35,735 bases of DNA from a virus: positions 1 through 35,735 of IMG/VR virus record IMGVR_UViG_3300009684_000007. One strand, given 5' to 3'. A model generated the notes under the pieces. It did no database searches. It had not been told where the DNA came from and saw nothing but the letters and a program-made list of their open reading frames with translations. Of this stretch, positions 27,001 through 32,436 are shown one piece after another. Position 1 is the first letter of the stretch. Each line of letters starts with the position of its first letter. The translations under genes and the position numbers were made by a program.

Positions 27001-27614
27001 AGAACTGGCAGCCCAAGGACTACCTCGCCGCCATGATTGCCGGCCCCATCGCCGGAGTCACCTACCTGGGCAGCGCCGCCGATTTCCTGATCCACAAGCT
27101 GATCACCGGGAAAGCCTTCACCAACTCCGCCACCCCCATCGAAGGAGCCCTCGCCGCCGGACTCGCCCAGATTTCCAAGGCATCCAGCCACCCGGAGAAA
27201 ATCGACTTCAACGACATCGTTTCCCTCACCCGTTCCCTGGGACTCCTCGCCACCACGATCGACCCCCGCGCCGCCATCGTCCCCGTCGCCCTGAAGGCAG
27301 CCCGAGACACCTACGGCATCGCCGAGAACGCCGGCGACGTCTTCTTCGGAGAATCCCCCGCCGAGCAGATGCACAGCATCATTCGTGAAGCCAAGGCCGC
27401 CGACAAGAAAGCCAAGGAAACCGCCCCGCCCAAGGCTCTGACCGATCGCCAGCTCGCCCGCAAGAAAGTCCTCGACGAACTCAACCCACAGGAGCGCAGC
27501 CTGAAAAAACTCCCGGAAGCCATCCGAAAGGATGCGATTGAAAAGATCCTTCAGACCCTCCCGGAAAACGAGCGGGAATCCTACAAGCTCCGCCTCCAGA
27601 ACGCCGGACTTTGA
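18033..27614 (+). CDS. Giant polyvalent internal virion protein (3,193 aa) with ADP-ribosyltransferase-like cargo
   Basis: The position and the membrane-prone, helical ends fit the large ejected core protein of podoviruses (T7 gp16 role). Residues of about 450-650 contain hydrophobic Ala/Gly-rich segments ('ALVSGALQAVLETVF', 'LPYALIGGGVASF'). About 2750-3020 has more ('LAYNLGVLLKQASAGLGFLM', 'FLVTWALYGLMAQVAADVW', 'AAMIAGPIAGVTYLG'). The C-terminus is charged. The middle is cargo. Residues about 1315-1570 match the ART-PolyVal ADP-ribosyltransferase type: 'AYHGTPHKVDRF' with H1318-G1319, 'GEGAQAYGWGLYF' around 1341-1347, 'GVPGIRYLDGNSR' and 'NYVLFDESKIQI'. About 1930-1990 ('GGGSQLYAAALDWIHNNGK', 'RRTSNFLASAIRWGTTKHL') resembles a domain that recurs in polyvalent proteins. 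Linkers DQSFSVG (twice), DQSFSIG, SFSLG and SYSLS separate modules. The cargo DNA is visibly less GC-rich. No lytic transglycosylase motif is seen. Confidence 0.85.
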   Translation: MADISLPSPPDYLPDYSGPAATMPVSQDPATAANAAILGDGHSVAQKPARTDRQNPADFLSIPPPAPDAPPSSIDIATGRKTTIPEATAWGAFQTLKANPKVLDEPQPDGTTLRARLTDTVSSYYDERKANNQKPFPTYAAEAVAARNAHHEKLFSGLDKLDAALTPEQKAALDDRAKLAPDPDAYRARAINFQYLRDLDTPVTQENYPIARSAYAVQLGLPAEADDKALYNAIGNRQRVATETTKTLSKAIQKAMQTVLMGDGRPEIREQQLKDLLAATPDEHKSFVRQQFTNSWKDARDLARQAKPVVDQIMPLLLEGANAKEGSLQDTFGSHFEKAGAMLPADQPGGNPMREAVLAQLEGKMKAINPEDYAGFSRFYEALAQGTGNIARGTFDMGVALRQWSDETAKKAGMTIPGTDTRENAAAAHDDARKMRNLTAATAGSFRRKDDGFIRNGLLSATESVPYTLLAFEGPAGFGLMTSSMGGQSFQDARQANPNASPARQAEAALVSGALQAVLETVFDHAGLRMAKMKVPGLFAALNKTGVTNATGRAAITGTAAALGILGTEYTEEFAQQGTDRALQDMALSLSGIDPTTNWKGFFHDWNPLSGSQVSMDTLGAVLPYALIGGGVASFQNYRFANTLQRSTPRLRSLGIPEERVQAIATAPTLEDATTELRSAWRDGLDLAAATKQREKLSAIAEETVAFYGQSPIQVIQPENNDFTGETQFQLNLPDAPPRVFQTLDEAFDALRDFHANQLGDDLDTLNDATRQDLIDFMTGEYSAAANIRITDRSKLALTPDQAVKQGIATQQQMTERLRIHAMQEGVDVADLDLSTLRIHARRFSERMRDGSLRQTVEYFQGADPINVAEDIAETYWTSALDEGLLKHDEIVGWIRQAEQVTGNSYLDPSHDSTSDRAQLQLTEALSAFSREYLAGNVADERLPEKFRRWLHTLIAYAAHKFRHAATLLRSKPLMDAVKAGKIDSRFVAHIADSVGLNQAETDRRFQKDYQAQLAAEAMGGVEEISEAARGMLPHPETARQRQHPLAGELQRLYDSLKTPTRRRRKDGSTIDSTQRANAFFLPIGEWESPDDVRQSLNEKGFAFDTPAALLSALDDSLNYNLKSYATQGGMLDQSFSVGSFQTNEQARQAYEKEISARLAEAGIQTEFTHIEIEPGKANTVINYYRDGQYLGESIRSISAKEMKLSTIGLNGKTGALRPIYAAESQFSKDHHLTVRSRLSNQFTRAKFNEFYPNSTEIKGGKTLIWSPPNIATQGGMLDQSFSVGRTNVFPTAGTRSIQTTDGRTLVGPATFSISAYHGTPHKVDRFSLDRIGTGEGAQAYGWGLYFAGNPNVAKAYARAYARGEISTAEDAARLALSLEQSPASAIEALKALDIPGLKDSTLVDDAVRLVELGAVSTGNLYTVTLDVNDEDLLDWDKPFSEQPESLRKAFAAMTEIRVRPYGPNPYGGEEFADVEIKLPGGQWSAEGAYPLEKAKKRLEDKQSIIDDLRFSGESIYDIIMRTKRDAAEVSQYLNDLGVPGIRYLDGNSRAQGQGSSNYVLFDESKIQITEENGKPVTMADQSFSIGPVMLPPTTKKSRTLSDPALAPHVGGESGLMSFDTRAIPTLVGNEEDATSFSLGRARENFFAAQNRLLTAKEALTKEEKDASTARYQWEIQHGKQTVDQYPRSPKGPLSNVLIAGNKYNRPRTNFGDPDLEAWRKHLSLPEESTPQEVVNAVTQKVGREIFGFAGSSGDRRSIRLVSQSGQLIAEIPGTSYQPFPEPESLIAAREALAQAEADLYLAEEEFDPETDARLAIADRLREKELAKKAAMFAALLDARDDETRNAASYFVAKVWAAYGSHDKVFQYGKTESSDADDIAAAVSTPGKLVTATESGDSVRFSGPSGHLTIHDADTDQPHIEALAAGSKGKKAGGGSQLYAAALDWIHNNGKRIKDDPGGLTAINHVRRTSNFLASAIRWGTTKHLMPHKSQAVGKWTKNDVLNTALLATKELDNVLKLIPSARALRFDFQSGSFFAGERLLTDADLEGEISNHNAGDQGVGISTLQRAIITASAIQEFQRGTASSALESAESGLPDSLTGVSYSLSASAIGDLEKLIAQKLTEGPAERAQILQTLRNRLAGVLQRQEDITNGVHPLLKRGSMDPVQTDRLRQRELSAQIHAIISAFPPEVRGKVNFDSTTLLDADGPRSVVNAMKSVINRLDEALEPYLQEQYLDALAKLIDLGSPVRKAGETSKSKLTPETQRTFDLAVEATRLTPTELSARLIGTEATIAELSNNPDADGKELVRQTLTLNFLETFGALHTRSAAELEHAHQQLLSIYSSGRMTRRILDDAQREERAAWRKEILESLGLPYGANDHQHTTGTSKKGLAAAGEMLQSLRLGMSSFHQVMEWILPKSTTARMMQAEERKAATASTRLKLEAHDRFNEFFATRMGLKTRRQRNAVLARLSERKDTDIRLLEGIRSKSEKLTIEQAQRVLRGQMNTGWENDRIAMESLRQAYAEYQLLPKKNRDAREFIRFDRVTQRGNESPLVASQLELLNYHLTAQQAEYLPALDKWGFTEDVLAAIKDKLEPETLDLAEFLATEYADGYHRLNPVHRAITGMDMPQIRNYSPGRFENAKGSANDALDAFGSTLASPNALAAGFTKNRKAHMARPQKVSALASYWGHVATTSHFIAYAELCRDMGAAFKTPEIRRAIEARFGKKIAGTFSQWLDAIALDGQFQATVSLASAEIGQRALAGQAAIGLAYNLGVLLKQASAGLGFLMEMPLKDAAKGLMLSLSNPQALTKLWNTETIRQRIDSGFSPEDRQLLTVADSKPSLILDLLAVGRLPIAWTDAAMTTISGSVAYQFHRNQALKQGLNEQQAEEIGLAAMDRVIFRTAQPNRTAERSLDEITTAHPFMRTLFQFKSDPRQKFALATEAIAKAIRGDITKGEAAKKFLVTWALYGLMAQVAADVWKGISRDDDDNDYKNWQPKDYLAAMIAGPIAGVTYLGSAADFLIHKLITGKAFTNSATPIEGALAAGLAQISKASSHPEKIDFNDIVSLTRSLGLLATTIDPRAAIVPVALKAARDTYGIAENAGDVFFGESPAEQMHSIIREAKAADKKAKETAPPKALTDRQLARKKVLDELNPQERSLKKLPEAIRKDAIEKILQTLPENERESYKLRLQNAGL
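21407..21448 (+). repeat. 42-nt in-frame direct repeat, copy 1
   Basis: This copy encodes residues of about 1126-1139 of the giant protein (ATQGGMLDQSFSVG) and matches 21845-21886 at 41 of 42 positions. The offset is 438 nt, exactly 146 codons, so recombination between copies would delete or duplicate the intervening module without a frameshift. Confidence 0.95.
21845..21886 (+). repeat. 42-nt in-frame direct repeat, copy 2
   Basis: This is the second copy, directly before the ADP-ribosyltransferase-like domain. A shorter third match, the 14-mer GACCAGTCGTTTTC, occurs at 22773-22786 just after that domain and encodes DQSFS, so the domain is bracketed by the same linker. Confidence 0.95.
22817..22850 (-). 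terminator. Intragenic leftward terminator-like hairpin
   Basis: AAGAGCCGGA (22821-22830) pairs perfectly with TCCGGCTCTT (22841-22850), and the run AAAAAA at 22817-22822 reads as TTTTTT after the hairpin on the minus strand. This is the form of a Rho-independent terminator for leftward transcription, yet it lies inside the giant rightward gene where no leftward gene is recognised. It probably marks a captured non-coding segment. Confidence 0.6.
22853..22921 (+). repeat. Pair of identical 19-nt palindromic repeats
   Basis: The 19-mer TCCCCACGTTGGTGGGGAA occurs at 22853-22871 and at 22903-22921. Each can form a 7-bp stem (TCCCCAC / GTGGGGA) with a GTTG loop. The 31 bp between them is unrelated. 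The repeats are read through in two different frames (HVGGE versus TLVGN), so their conservation is at DNA or RNA level, not protein level. Confidence 0.85.
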
Positions 27615-27626
27615 TCCACGTCCTTT

Positions 27627-27639
27627 GCCACCTGTTCAA
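27627..27639 (+). promoter_or_regulatory. GCCACCTGTTCAA element, copy D
   Basis: This exact copy lies 12 nt after the stop of the giant gene and 35 nt before the ATG at 27675 that opens the tail fibre block. The start codon lies in the right arm of a 6-bp hairpin, CATGCC / GGCATG (27658-27677). A TCTAAT at 27652-27657 could act as a -10 sequence, but it has no clear equivalent at the other copies. Confidence 0.5.
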
Positions 27640-27674
27640 TTTCCGGCCTTTTCTAATCATGCCACCCTCCCGGC

Positions 27675-27962
27675 ATGGCAGCGCTTCCGTCCACCAATCT
27701 CCTCACCGCCACCGGCGACTATGACGTCACCACCATCCCCGGGAAAGAATACCTGATCCGATTTTCCGGCACCGGCTACGCCATCACCCTGAAGACCTAC
27801 GACGCGCCCACCGGCACCTACGTCGCAGTCGACAACGGCACCTTCCCCGGCAGCTCCAGCGAAACCGAGGCCCGCCTCATCGCCCCGTCCAACAGCCTGC
27901 GAATCACCGTCGGCACCTGGGCCTCCAACATCGGTGTCACCCTCATCCCCCTCCTCCCATGA
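27675..27962 (+). CDS. Small beta-rich tail-associated protein (95 aa)
   Basis: Function not recognised. The chain is strand-rich and Thr/Gly/Ser-rich ('GKEYLIRFSGTGYAITLKTY', 'SNSLRITVGTWASNIGVTLI'), with no helix, cysteine or signal peptide. It resembles the short structural proteins often found just before tail fibre genes. It follows GCCACCTGTTCAA copy D, and its TGA overlaps the ATG of the fibre gene, so the two are coupled. It may be a fibre adaptor or chaperone, by context only. Confidence 0.6.
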   Translation: MAALPSTNLLTATGDYDVTTIPGKEYLIRFSGTGYAITLKTYDAPTGTYVAVDNGTFPGSSSETEARLIAPSNSLRITVGTWASNIGVTLIPLLP

Positions 27963-30463
27963 GCGGCATCATTCGAGGCGGAGGCATTATCCGCACAGAA
28001 AGCGGTGGCGGAGCCATCACTGGCACCGCGCCCTACACTCCGCTCTGGATGTTGGACGCGACCGTGGACTTCCCAACCGCCACGAATGGCGATGCCGTTT
28101 CCCAATGGACCGGCACGGGCATCACCTCAAGCACGCAGGGAACCAGCGGAGCGCGCCCGACGTTCTCCGGGAAAGCCGTCACCTTCGACGGCGGGGACTT
28201 CCTCAGCTTTCCCATGTGGACGGCAGGCATCGGCGCATCCTGGACGCTGGCCGCGCTGATCAAGTTCGACACCGGCCTGGCGAACTATCAAACCTTCTGG
28301 GGTGCCAGCACCCGCGCGCTCGAAACCTACTGGTTCAAGGATGGCCTGTCCGTCGTCACGGCCGCAGGCACCGAGGCCGCACTCATCGGTGACGGCGGAT
28401 CCCTAACCACGCCGAACAGCAACTGGCGGGCCATCGTGATCACCTGCACCGGCGGGAACGTCACCTGCCGGATCGACGGGATTTCCCAGACCCATGCCAC
28501 GGCCATGGGCATCGTGGCGGGTCTCACTGGATCATGGAGACTCGGGAAAGGCTACGATGCCGCCACCCCCGCAAAGTTCACCATCCGCTGGATGGCCTTC
28601 TATTCCGCCGTCCTCAGCGCGAACCAGATCACCCTCCTGCGCTGGTACCTCCGCGCCAAGAAGCGGAGCGAAAACCCCACCACGATTGTCCAGATCGGCG
28701 GAGGACAGAGCAATCATCAGTATTCCTCGGGCACCACGACCGTCATGCGGTCCGCCGTACTTTCCAATTCGTCATTCGCGATCGATGGCGGCACCGGCGG
28801 GACCCCGCTTTACTACTGGTGGAGGTTCAAAAACAACGATGCCCTCCAAGGGCAGGAACTGTGCCCCGTGTTCGATGTTTCCGCCGCGCCGAATGGCACC
28901 GTCGCCAAGGAAGCGACCGGGAAATTCCGGGGACAGGCTACGCTCGATTCCTGGGATGCTTGCTTGGAAGGCATCGCCGACAATCCCCGCACCTCCGTTT
29001 TCTTCTTCTGGATCGAGGGGGAGACCGCCACCGGGGACAGCCGCTATACCTGGCTTCCGAACAACACCGGGGCCTGGACCAGCGCGCCCACCGATCCCTA
29101 CTGGAATGCCGACAACTACGGCACCCTCGCCACCGGTTGGAATGCGTTCCTCCGCGATCGCTACGCGTCGACGGCCTATTTCATTTATCACTTCATTTCC
29201 TTCCCCGCCGCGCTCAATCCCGGCGCGATTCAGGAAGAAGGCATCGTCCGGCGGAACTGGAACGTCCGGCAGGCCATGGCCTCCGATACCCGCTGGCTGG
29301 CCAATGACATCACCGACTTCCCGCGCGAGGCCGACAACATCCACCTCTCCAATCCCGCCACCGCACCCGGCAGCGTGCCGAACACCGGCAGCGAATGCCT
29401 GGGCCGTGCCCAGATCCGCCTCGCGAACAAGGCCGCGAAGCTCGCCACTCTCGCCTGGTCTCCACGCATGCTCGCCATGCGGACTTTGGACGTCGGCTTT
29501 GAACTCAGTGATGGCCAGATCGATGCCTGCACTACTTTTGCCGCATCCACTGGCTTCTCGGACATTTATTCGCTGACCATCCCCGTCCTCACCGCCACCA
29601 GCGCCTTCGATCAAGCCCGCGCCCGCCGGTGCAATCTCATGGTCCACACCAAGGACCGCTATAATTCCAAGTTCGCCACCTCTGCACCCGCGAACACGAT
29701 CGTGCGTTGCAATTCCGGCGCGAACACTTCCGCGATTTCCACCGCTGTCACCGCGCTCCTCACCGCATGGGGACTCTCGAACACCGTCACCGTCACCGCT
29801 GACACGCCGCCGTTCTCCATGGCGACCTACTCGCCGATTCTGTCCGTGGACGCCAGCATTGCAGCCTCCAAGCTCGACGCCAGCGATGCGACCGCCGCCG
29901 ATGGCGCCGCGATCAAAACATGGGTGGATCAGTCGGGAAACAGTCGGAACCTCACCCAGTCGACCAGCGGAGCCCGCCCGGTCAACCGCGCCACCGATGG
30001 CACCCTGCGCTTCGATGGAGTCGACGACTTCCTTTCCGCCACTTTCCCGAACATGGGGAACCAGTTTGCCGTCGTCTTCGTCGGAACCAAGCTCAGCGGC
30101 ACCGCCTACAGTGAAGTCCTCGCCTTTGATACCAACATGCTTTGCGGCTGGTATGGCGGGAGTTCGTTCACGCTGCTGAACAACACCTATCAGGAGTTCG
30201 CCATTGCCACCCCCGGCACAAAGAAAGTCCACATTGCCCGCTTTGATCCCTCAGTCGGTGGACTGTGGATCAACACCACCCGCCACTTCACCGGCGGCAC
30301 CGGCAGCGTCACCAGAACCACGCCCACCGGGCAAATGGGCCGCCGCACCGATGGCCTCTTCGCCAACATGGATTTGAATGAATTCTACGTGATCAACCGC
30401 GCCCTCAGTGACGCGGAAGTTGCCGAAATATACACCGGCCTGATGGCAAAGCATGGACTATGA
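27959..30463 (+). CDS. Tail fibre / receptor-binding protein with SGNH esterase-like domain between two lectin-like domains
   Basis: Residues of about 22-225 look like a concanavalin/LamG-type beta-sandwich ('YTPLWMLDATVDF', 'KAVTFDGGDFLSFP', 'RWMAFYSAVLSANQITLL'). About 240-490 carries the blocks of SGNH/CE6-type carbohydrate acetylesterases: 'GGGQSN' with Ser251 as nucleophile, 'WIEGETATGD' at 351-360 and 'DNIHLSN' with Asp459 and His462. About 615-834 is a second LamG-like domain ('WVDQSGNSRNLTQ', 'LRFDGVDDFLSA', 'LNEFYVINRALSDAEVAEIY'). The N-terminus is Gly-rich. The fibre probably binds and deacetylates a surface polysaccharide. It overlaps the preceding gene and closes the virion block. 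Confidence 0.75.
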   Translation: MSGIIRGGGIIRTESGGGAITGTAPYTPLWMLDATVDFPTATNGDAVSQWTGTGITSSTQGTSGARPTFSGKAVTFDGGDFLSFPMWTAGIGASWTLAALIKFDTGLANYQTFWGASTRALETYWFKDGLSVVTAAGTEAALIGDGGSLTTPNSNWRAIVITCTGGNVTCRIDGISQTHATAMGIVAGLTGSWRLGKGYDAATPAKFTIRWMAFYSAVLSANQITLLRWYLRAKKRSENPTTIVQIGGGQSNHQYSSGTTTVMRSAVLSNSSFAIDGGTGGTPLYYWWRFKNNDALQGQELCPVFDVSAAPNGTVAKEATGKFRGQATLDSWDACLEGIADNPRTSVFFFWIEGETATGDSRYTWLPNNTGAWTSAPTDPYWNADNYGTLATGWNAFLRDRYASTAYFIYHFISFPAALNPGAIQEEGIVRRNWNVRQAMASDTRWLANDITDFPREADNIHLSNPATAPGSVPNTGSECLGRAQIRLANKAAKLATLAWSPRMLAMRTLDVGFELSDGQIDACTTFAASTGFSDIYSLTIPVLTATSAFDQARARRCNLMVHTKDRYNSKFATSAPANTIVRCNSGANTSAISTAVTALLTAWGLSNTVTVTADTPPFSMATYSPILSVDASIAASKLDASDATAADGAAIKTWVDQSGNSRNLTQSTSGARPVNRATDGTLRFDGVDDFLSATFPNMGNQFAVVFVGTKLSGTAYSEVLAFDTNMLCGWYGGSSFTLLNNTYQEFAIATPGTKKVHIARFDPSVGGLWINTTRHFTGGTGSVTRTTPTGQMGRRTDGLFANMDLNEFYVINRALSDAEVAEIYTGLMAKHGL

Positions 30464-30495
30464 GATCGATCGTCACCTTCTAACCAACCAACACC

Positions 30496-30696
30496 ATGAC
30501 TCAGAAAGGATCCAACGCCCGCCTTACCCTCTACGTCTCGATCGTCATGCTGAGCACCGCCTCAGCAGGACTCGCAACGGTCGATTTCACCCATCCCAAG
30601 CAAGTCGCAGGATTCGTTATTTCCGTCCTGGTATCTGGCTTGGTGACCGCCCGCAGCTACATCGACAACTCTGAATCCCAGATCGACCAACCATGA
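30496..30696 (+). CDS. Small two-pass membrane protein, holin candidate (66 aa)
   Basis: Residues of about 10-29 (LTLYVSIVMLSTASAGLATV) and 37-53 (VAGFVISVLVSGLVTARSYI) are probable membrane segments, with a basic N-terminus and a polar C-terminus. Its size, two-segment topology and position at the head of the lysis cassette fit a small holin, which would permeabilise the inner membrane to let the amidase out. A second membrane protein at 31523 is the competing candidate. Its TGA overlaps the ATG of the lipoprotein gene. Confidence 0.55.
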   Translation: MTQKGSNARLTLYVSIVMLSTASAGLATVDFTHPKQVAGFVISVLVSGLVTARSYIDNSESQIDQP

Positions 30697-30878
30697 AACT
30701 AATCCTCGCCATCATCACGTTCGCCCTAGCCGCATGCGCCCCCACCGTCACCGTCACCGAAACGCTCAGGGACGGGACTGTCCGAGTCACCAAGACCGAG
30801 GGAGGCATTGACCCCGCCACCGCTCCGCTTGTTGAAGTAGTCGCCGGCACCTACGCCATCATTCACCCAGACAAGTGA
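30693..30878 (+). CDS. Small lipoprotein, possible outer-membrane spanin (61 aa)
   Basis: The first 15 residues are a lipoprotein signal: Lys2, a hydrophobic core, then the lipobox LAAC with Cys15 as the lipidation site. The mature part is only 46 residues, Thr/Val-rich with no obvious membrane segment. A tiny lipoprotein in a lysis cassette is typical of an o-spanin, which would link to an inner-membrane partner to disrupt the outer membrane and implies a Gram-negative-type envelope. The partner could be the 97-residue protein at 31523, but the two are not adjacent, so this pairing is uncertain. Both ends overlap neighbouring genes. Confidence 0.6.
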   Translation: MKLILAIITFALAACAPTVTVTETLRDGTVRVTKTEGGIDPATAPLVEVVAGTYAIIHPDK

Positions 30879-30967
30879 AGACCATCCTCCAGTGGCTATG
30901 GATCTGCCTCTACCTGCTATGGGACCTGATCCACTGCCCTGAGCACGACGACCTTCCCCCACCATGA
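30875..30967 (+). CDS. Very short hydrophobic peptide gene (30 aa)
   Basis: A GTG at 30875 overlaps the TGA of the lipoprotein gene (GTGA), and the frame ends at TGA 30965-30967, overlapping the ATG of the amidase gene (ATGA). The 30-residue peptide starts MKT and has one Trp/Leu-rich membrane segment (about residues 4-20, ILQWLWICLYLLWDLI), then a short acidic, Pro-rich tail. It exactly fills the 85-bp gap with coupled starts on both sides, the main reason to believe it. The role is unknown; it could be a holin-associated or pinholin-like peptide. Confidence 0.45.
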   Translation: MKTILQWLWICLYLLWDLIHCPEHDDLPPP

Positions 30968-31518
30968 TCGCCATCTGCATCGGCCACTCCCGTTCCGGCG
31001 ACTCCGGAGCCGTCTCAGTCGGCCACGTCACCGAGCACACCTTCAACACCGACATCGGCCAGATCCTTGAATCACTTCTCGAAGACCTCCCAATCGAAGT
31101 CATCACCCGCTACGAAGGCAACGGCTACACCGCCGCTCAGAAATGGCTGGGAGCTTCCCTAAAGGCCAAGGGTGCCACCCTCGCCCTCGAGCTCCACTTC
31201 AACAGCGCCGACACCCCCAAGGCCCAAGGCTTCGAATACCTCCACCACGAAGACAGCCACCGCGGCGCCGCCCTCGCCGCCGCCATGCTCGCCGCCCACC
31301 GTGGCCGCTTCGCCGGCAACGTCTCCCGAGGAGTCTCGCCCATCGCCCCTGGTGGCCGTGGCTTCCAGTTTCTCAAAGAAACTCCCTGCCCCGCCGTGAT
31401 CTGCGAGCCCTTCTTCGGTTCCAACCCCGACGAGTGGGCACTCTACAACAGCGAAGCCGGACGCCAAGCCCTCGCCGAATCCTACGCCGCCGGAATCCGC
31501 TCCTTCCTTTCCCTCTGA
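30964..31518 (+). CDS. Endolysin: zinc-dependent N-acetylmuramoyl-L-alanine amidase (Amidase_3)
   Basis: The enzyme cuts the bond between N-acetylmuramic acid and L-alanine in peptidoglycan to lyse the host. The Amidase_3 zinc ligands are all visible: His8 in 'ICIGHSRSGD', Glu24 in 'VTEHTFN' and His78 in 'LELHFNSA', with Glu148 in 'VICEPFFGSN' as the catalytic acid. The whole 184-residue protein is the catalytic domain. There is no signal peptide or separate cell-wall-binding domain, so export depends on a holin. It lies among small membrane and lipoprotein genes, a typical lysis cassette. The start overlaps the preceding 30-codon gene. Confidence 0.88.
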   Translation: MIAICIGHSRSGDSGAVSVGHVTEHTFNTDIGQILESLLEDLPIEVITRYEGNGYTAAQKWLGASLKAKGATLALELHFNSADTPKAQGFEYLHHEDSHRGAALAAAMLAAHRGRFAGNVSRGVSPIAPGGRGFQFLKETPCPAVICEPFFGSNPDEWALYNSEAGRQALAESYAAGIRSFLSL

Positions 31519-31522
31519 TCCC

Positions 31523-31816
31523 ATGAGCAAAGACGAACTCCACTCCATCGCCGTCGCCGACACCCCATCGGAAATCGTGATCCCTAACACTTGGCAAGGC
31601 CTCATTGTCTGGGCCGTCGCCCGCTTCGGTGTCGGCCTCATCGTCGCCGCCGTCTTTTGTTATGGCATCATCACGATCTACGCCGACATGCGCACCGACC
31701 GAAGCCAGCTCATGGACGCCTACCGGGACAATACCCGGTGCATTGAATCGTTTGCCAACAAACTGACCGAACAGACCAAAGCCATCGAGGAAGCCCACCG
31801 CCGCGCCAATCCCTGA
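31523..31816 (+). CDS. Single-pass membrane protein with helical tail, i-spanin or holin candidate (97 aa)
   Basis: Residues of about 27-50 ('GLIVWAVARFGVGLIVAAVF') form one membrane segment, preceded by an acidic N-terminal stretch and followed by about 45 residues of charged helix ('DNTRCIESFANKLTEQTKAI'). One membrane span plus a periplasmic helix resembles an inner-membrane spanin subunit, which could pair with the small lipoprotein at 30693. An alternative is a single-span holin. It begins 4 nt after the amidase stop. Confidence 0.55.
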   Translation: MSKDELHSIAVADTPSEIVIPNTWQGLIVWAVARFGVGLIVAAVFCYGIITIYADMRTDRSQLMDAYRDNTRCIESFANKLTEQTKAIEEAHRRANP

Positions 31817-31818
31817 CC

Positions 31819-32415
31819 ATGCCTGACATCCTCGCCGACCTCCCGATCCTTATCCCTTGTCTGGTCCGAAAAGAGTTCACCCAGAACTTCCAAAGTGGAC
31901 AGGGGGAATTCCTCTCCGCCCACATCCTCGGCATCCGCTGCCAGGAAGGCCACTCCCTGCAATTCCAAGTCCGCTTCGAAGACGCCACCCACGGCGGAGC
32001 CATGTTCTGCCTACCCATCCAGGCCCTTTGCTGGAAACCCTGCGGCCAACCGCCCGCTGACCTCACCCAGCCCTGGGACACGTTCAGCGAACACTTTGCC
32101 ATTCACGCCTTCGCTCTCCTCAAAAACTCCCGCGCCTGGCTCCTCAATCACCATTCCACAGAATTCCCCAACCGTCTCGAAAGTCGATACCTCTTCACCG
32201 TCGACTTCTCAGGAAATGCCCTGGCCGATTGCTTCGAGCAACACAAGCAACTCCACGTCCTCCAAGTCGCCGCCGGATGGTTCGCCGCCGTACCCAACAA
32301 TCGAACACTTTCCGACGACAGCGCCTTCTCCAAACTCCCCACCGAGCTTCCCCGCTTCGAATCCCTCGCCGCCGACTTCTGCGGAGAATGCACCTTCCAC
32401 CTCCCCATTCCCTGA
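31819..32415 (+). CDS. Hypothetical protein after the lysis genes (198 aa)
   Basis: Function not recognised. The sequence is a mixed alpha/beta soluble protein with several Cys and His residues ('CLPIQALCWKPCG', 'LLNHHSTEF', 'FCGECTFHLPIP'), including a C-terminal CGEC pair, but these do not form an obvious zinc-finger pattern. No signal peptide or membrane segment is seen. It starts 2 nt after the preceding stop and is the last rightward gene before attP. This is a common place for lysogenic-conversion (moron) genes, but its base composition is like the late genes and there is no separate promoter in view. Confidence 0.5.
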   Translation: MPDILADLPILIPCLVRKEFTQNFQSGQGEFLSAHILGIRCQEGHSLQFQVRFEDATHGGAMFCLPIQALCWKPCGQPPADLTQPWDTFSEHFAIHAFALLKNSRAWLLNHHSTEFPNRLESRYLFTVDFSGNALADCFEQHKQLHVLQVAAGWFAAVPNNRTLSDDSAFSKLPTELPRFESLAADFCGECTFHLPIP

Positions 32416-32436
32416 ACCACTGGAGCAGGTACATTT

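Noticed and set aside
18033-27614. Peptidoglycan transglycosylase domain in the giant virion protein
   Set aside because: I looked for the SLT motifs (catalytic Glu with GLMQ-like block) and found none; the protein at 15927-17978 also lacks them.
27959-30463. Diversity-generating retroelement acting on the fibre, as in BPP-1
   Set aside because: No reverse transcriptase, accessory protein or template repeat was found, and the fibre C-terminus is LamG-like rather than a C-type lectin variable region.
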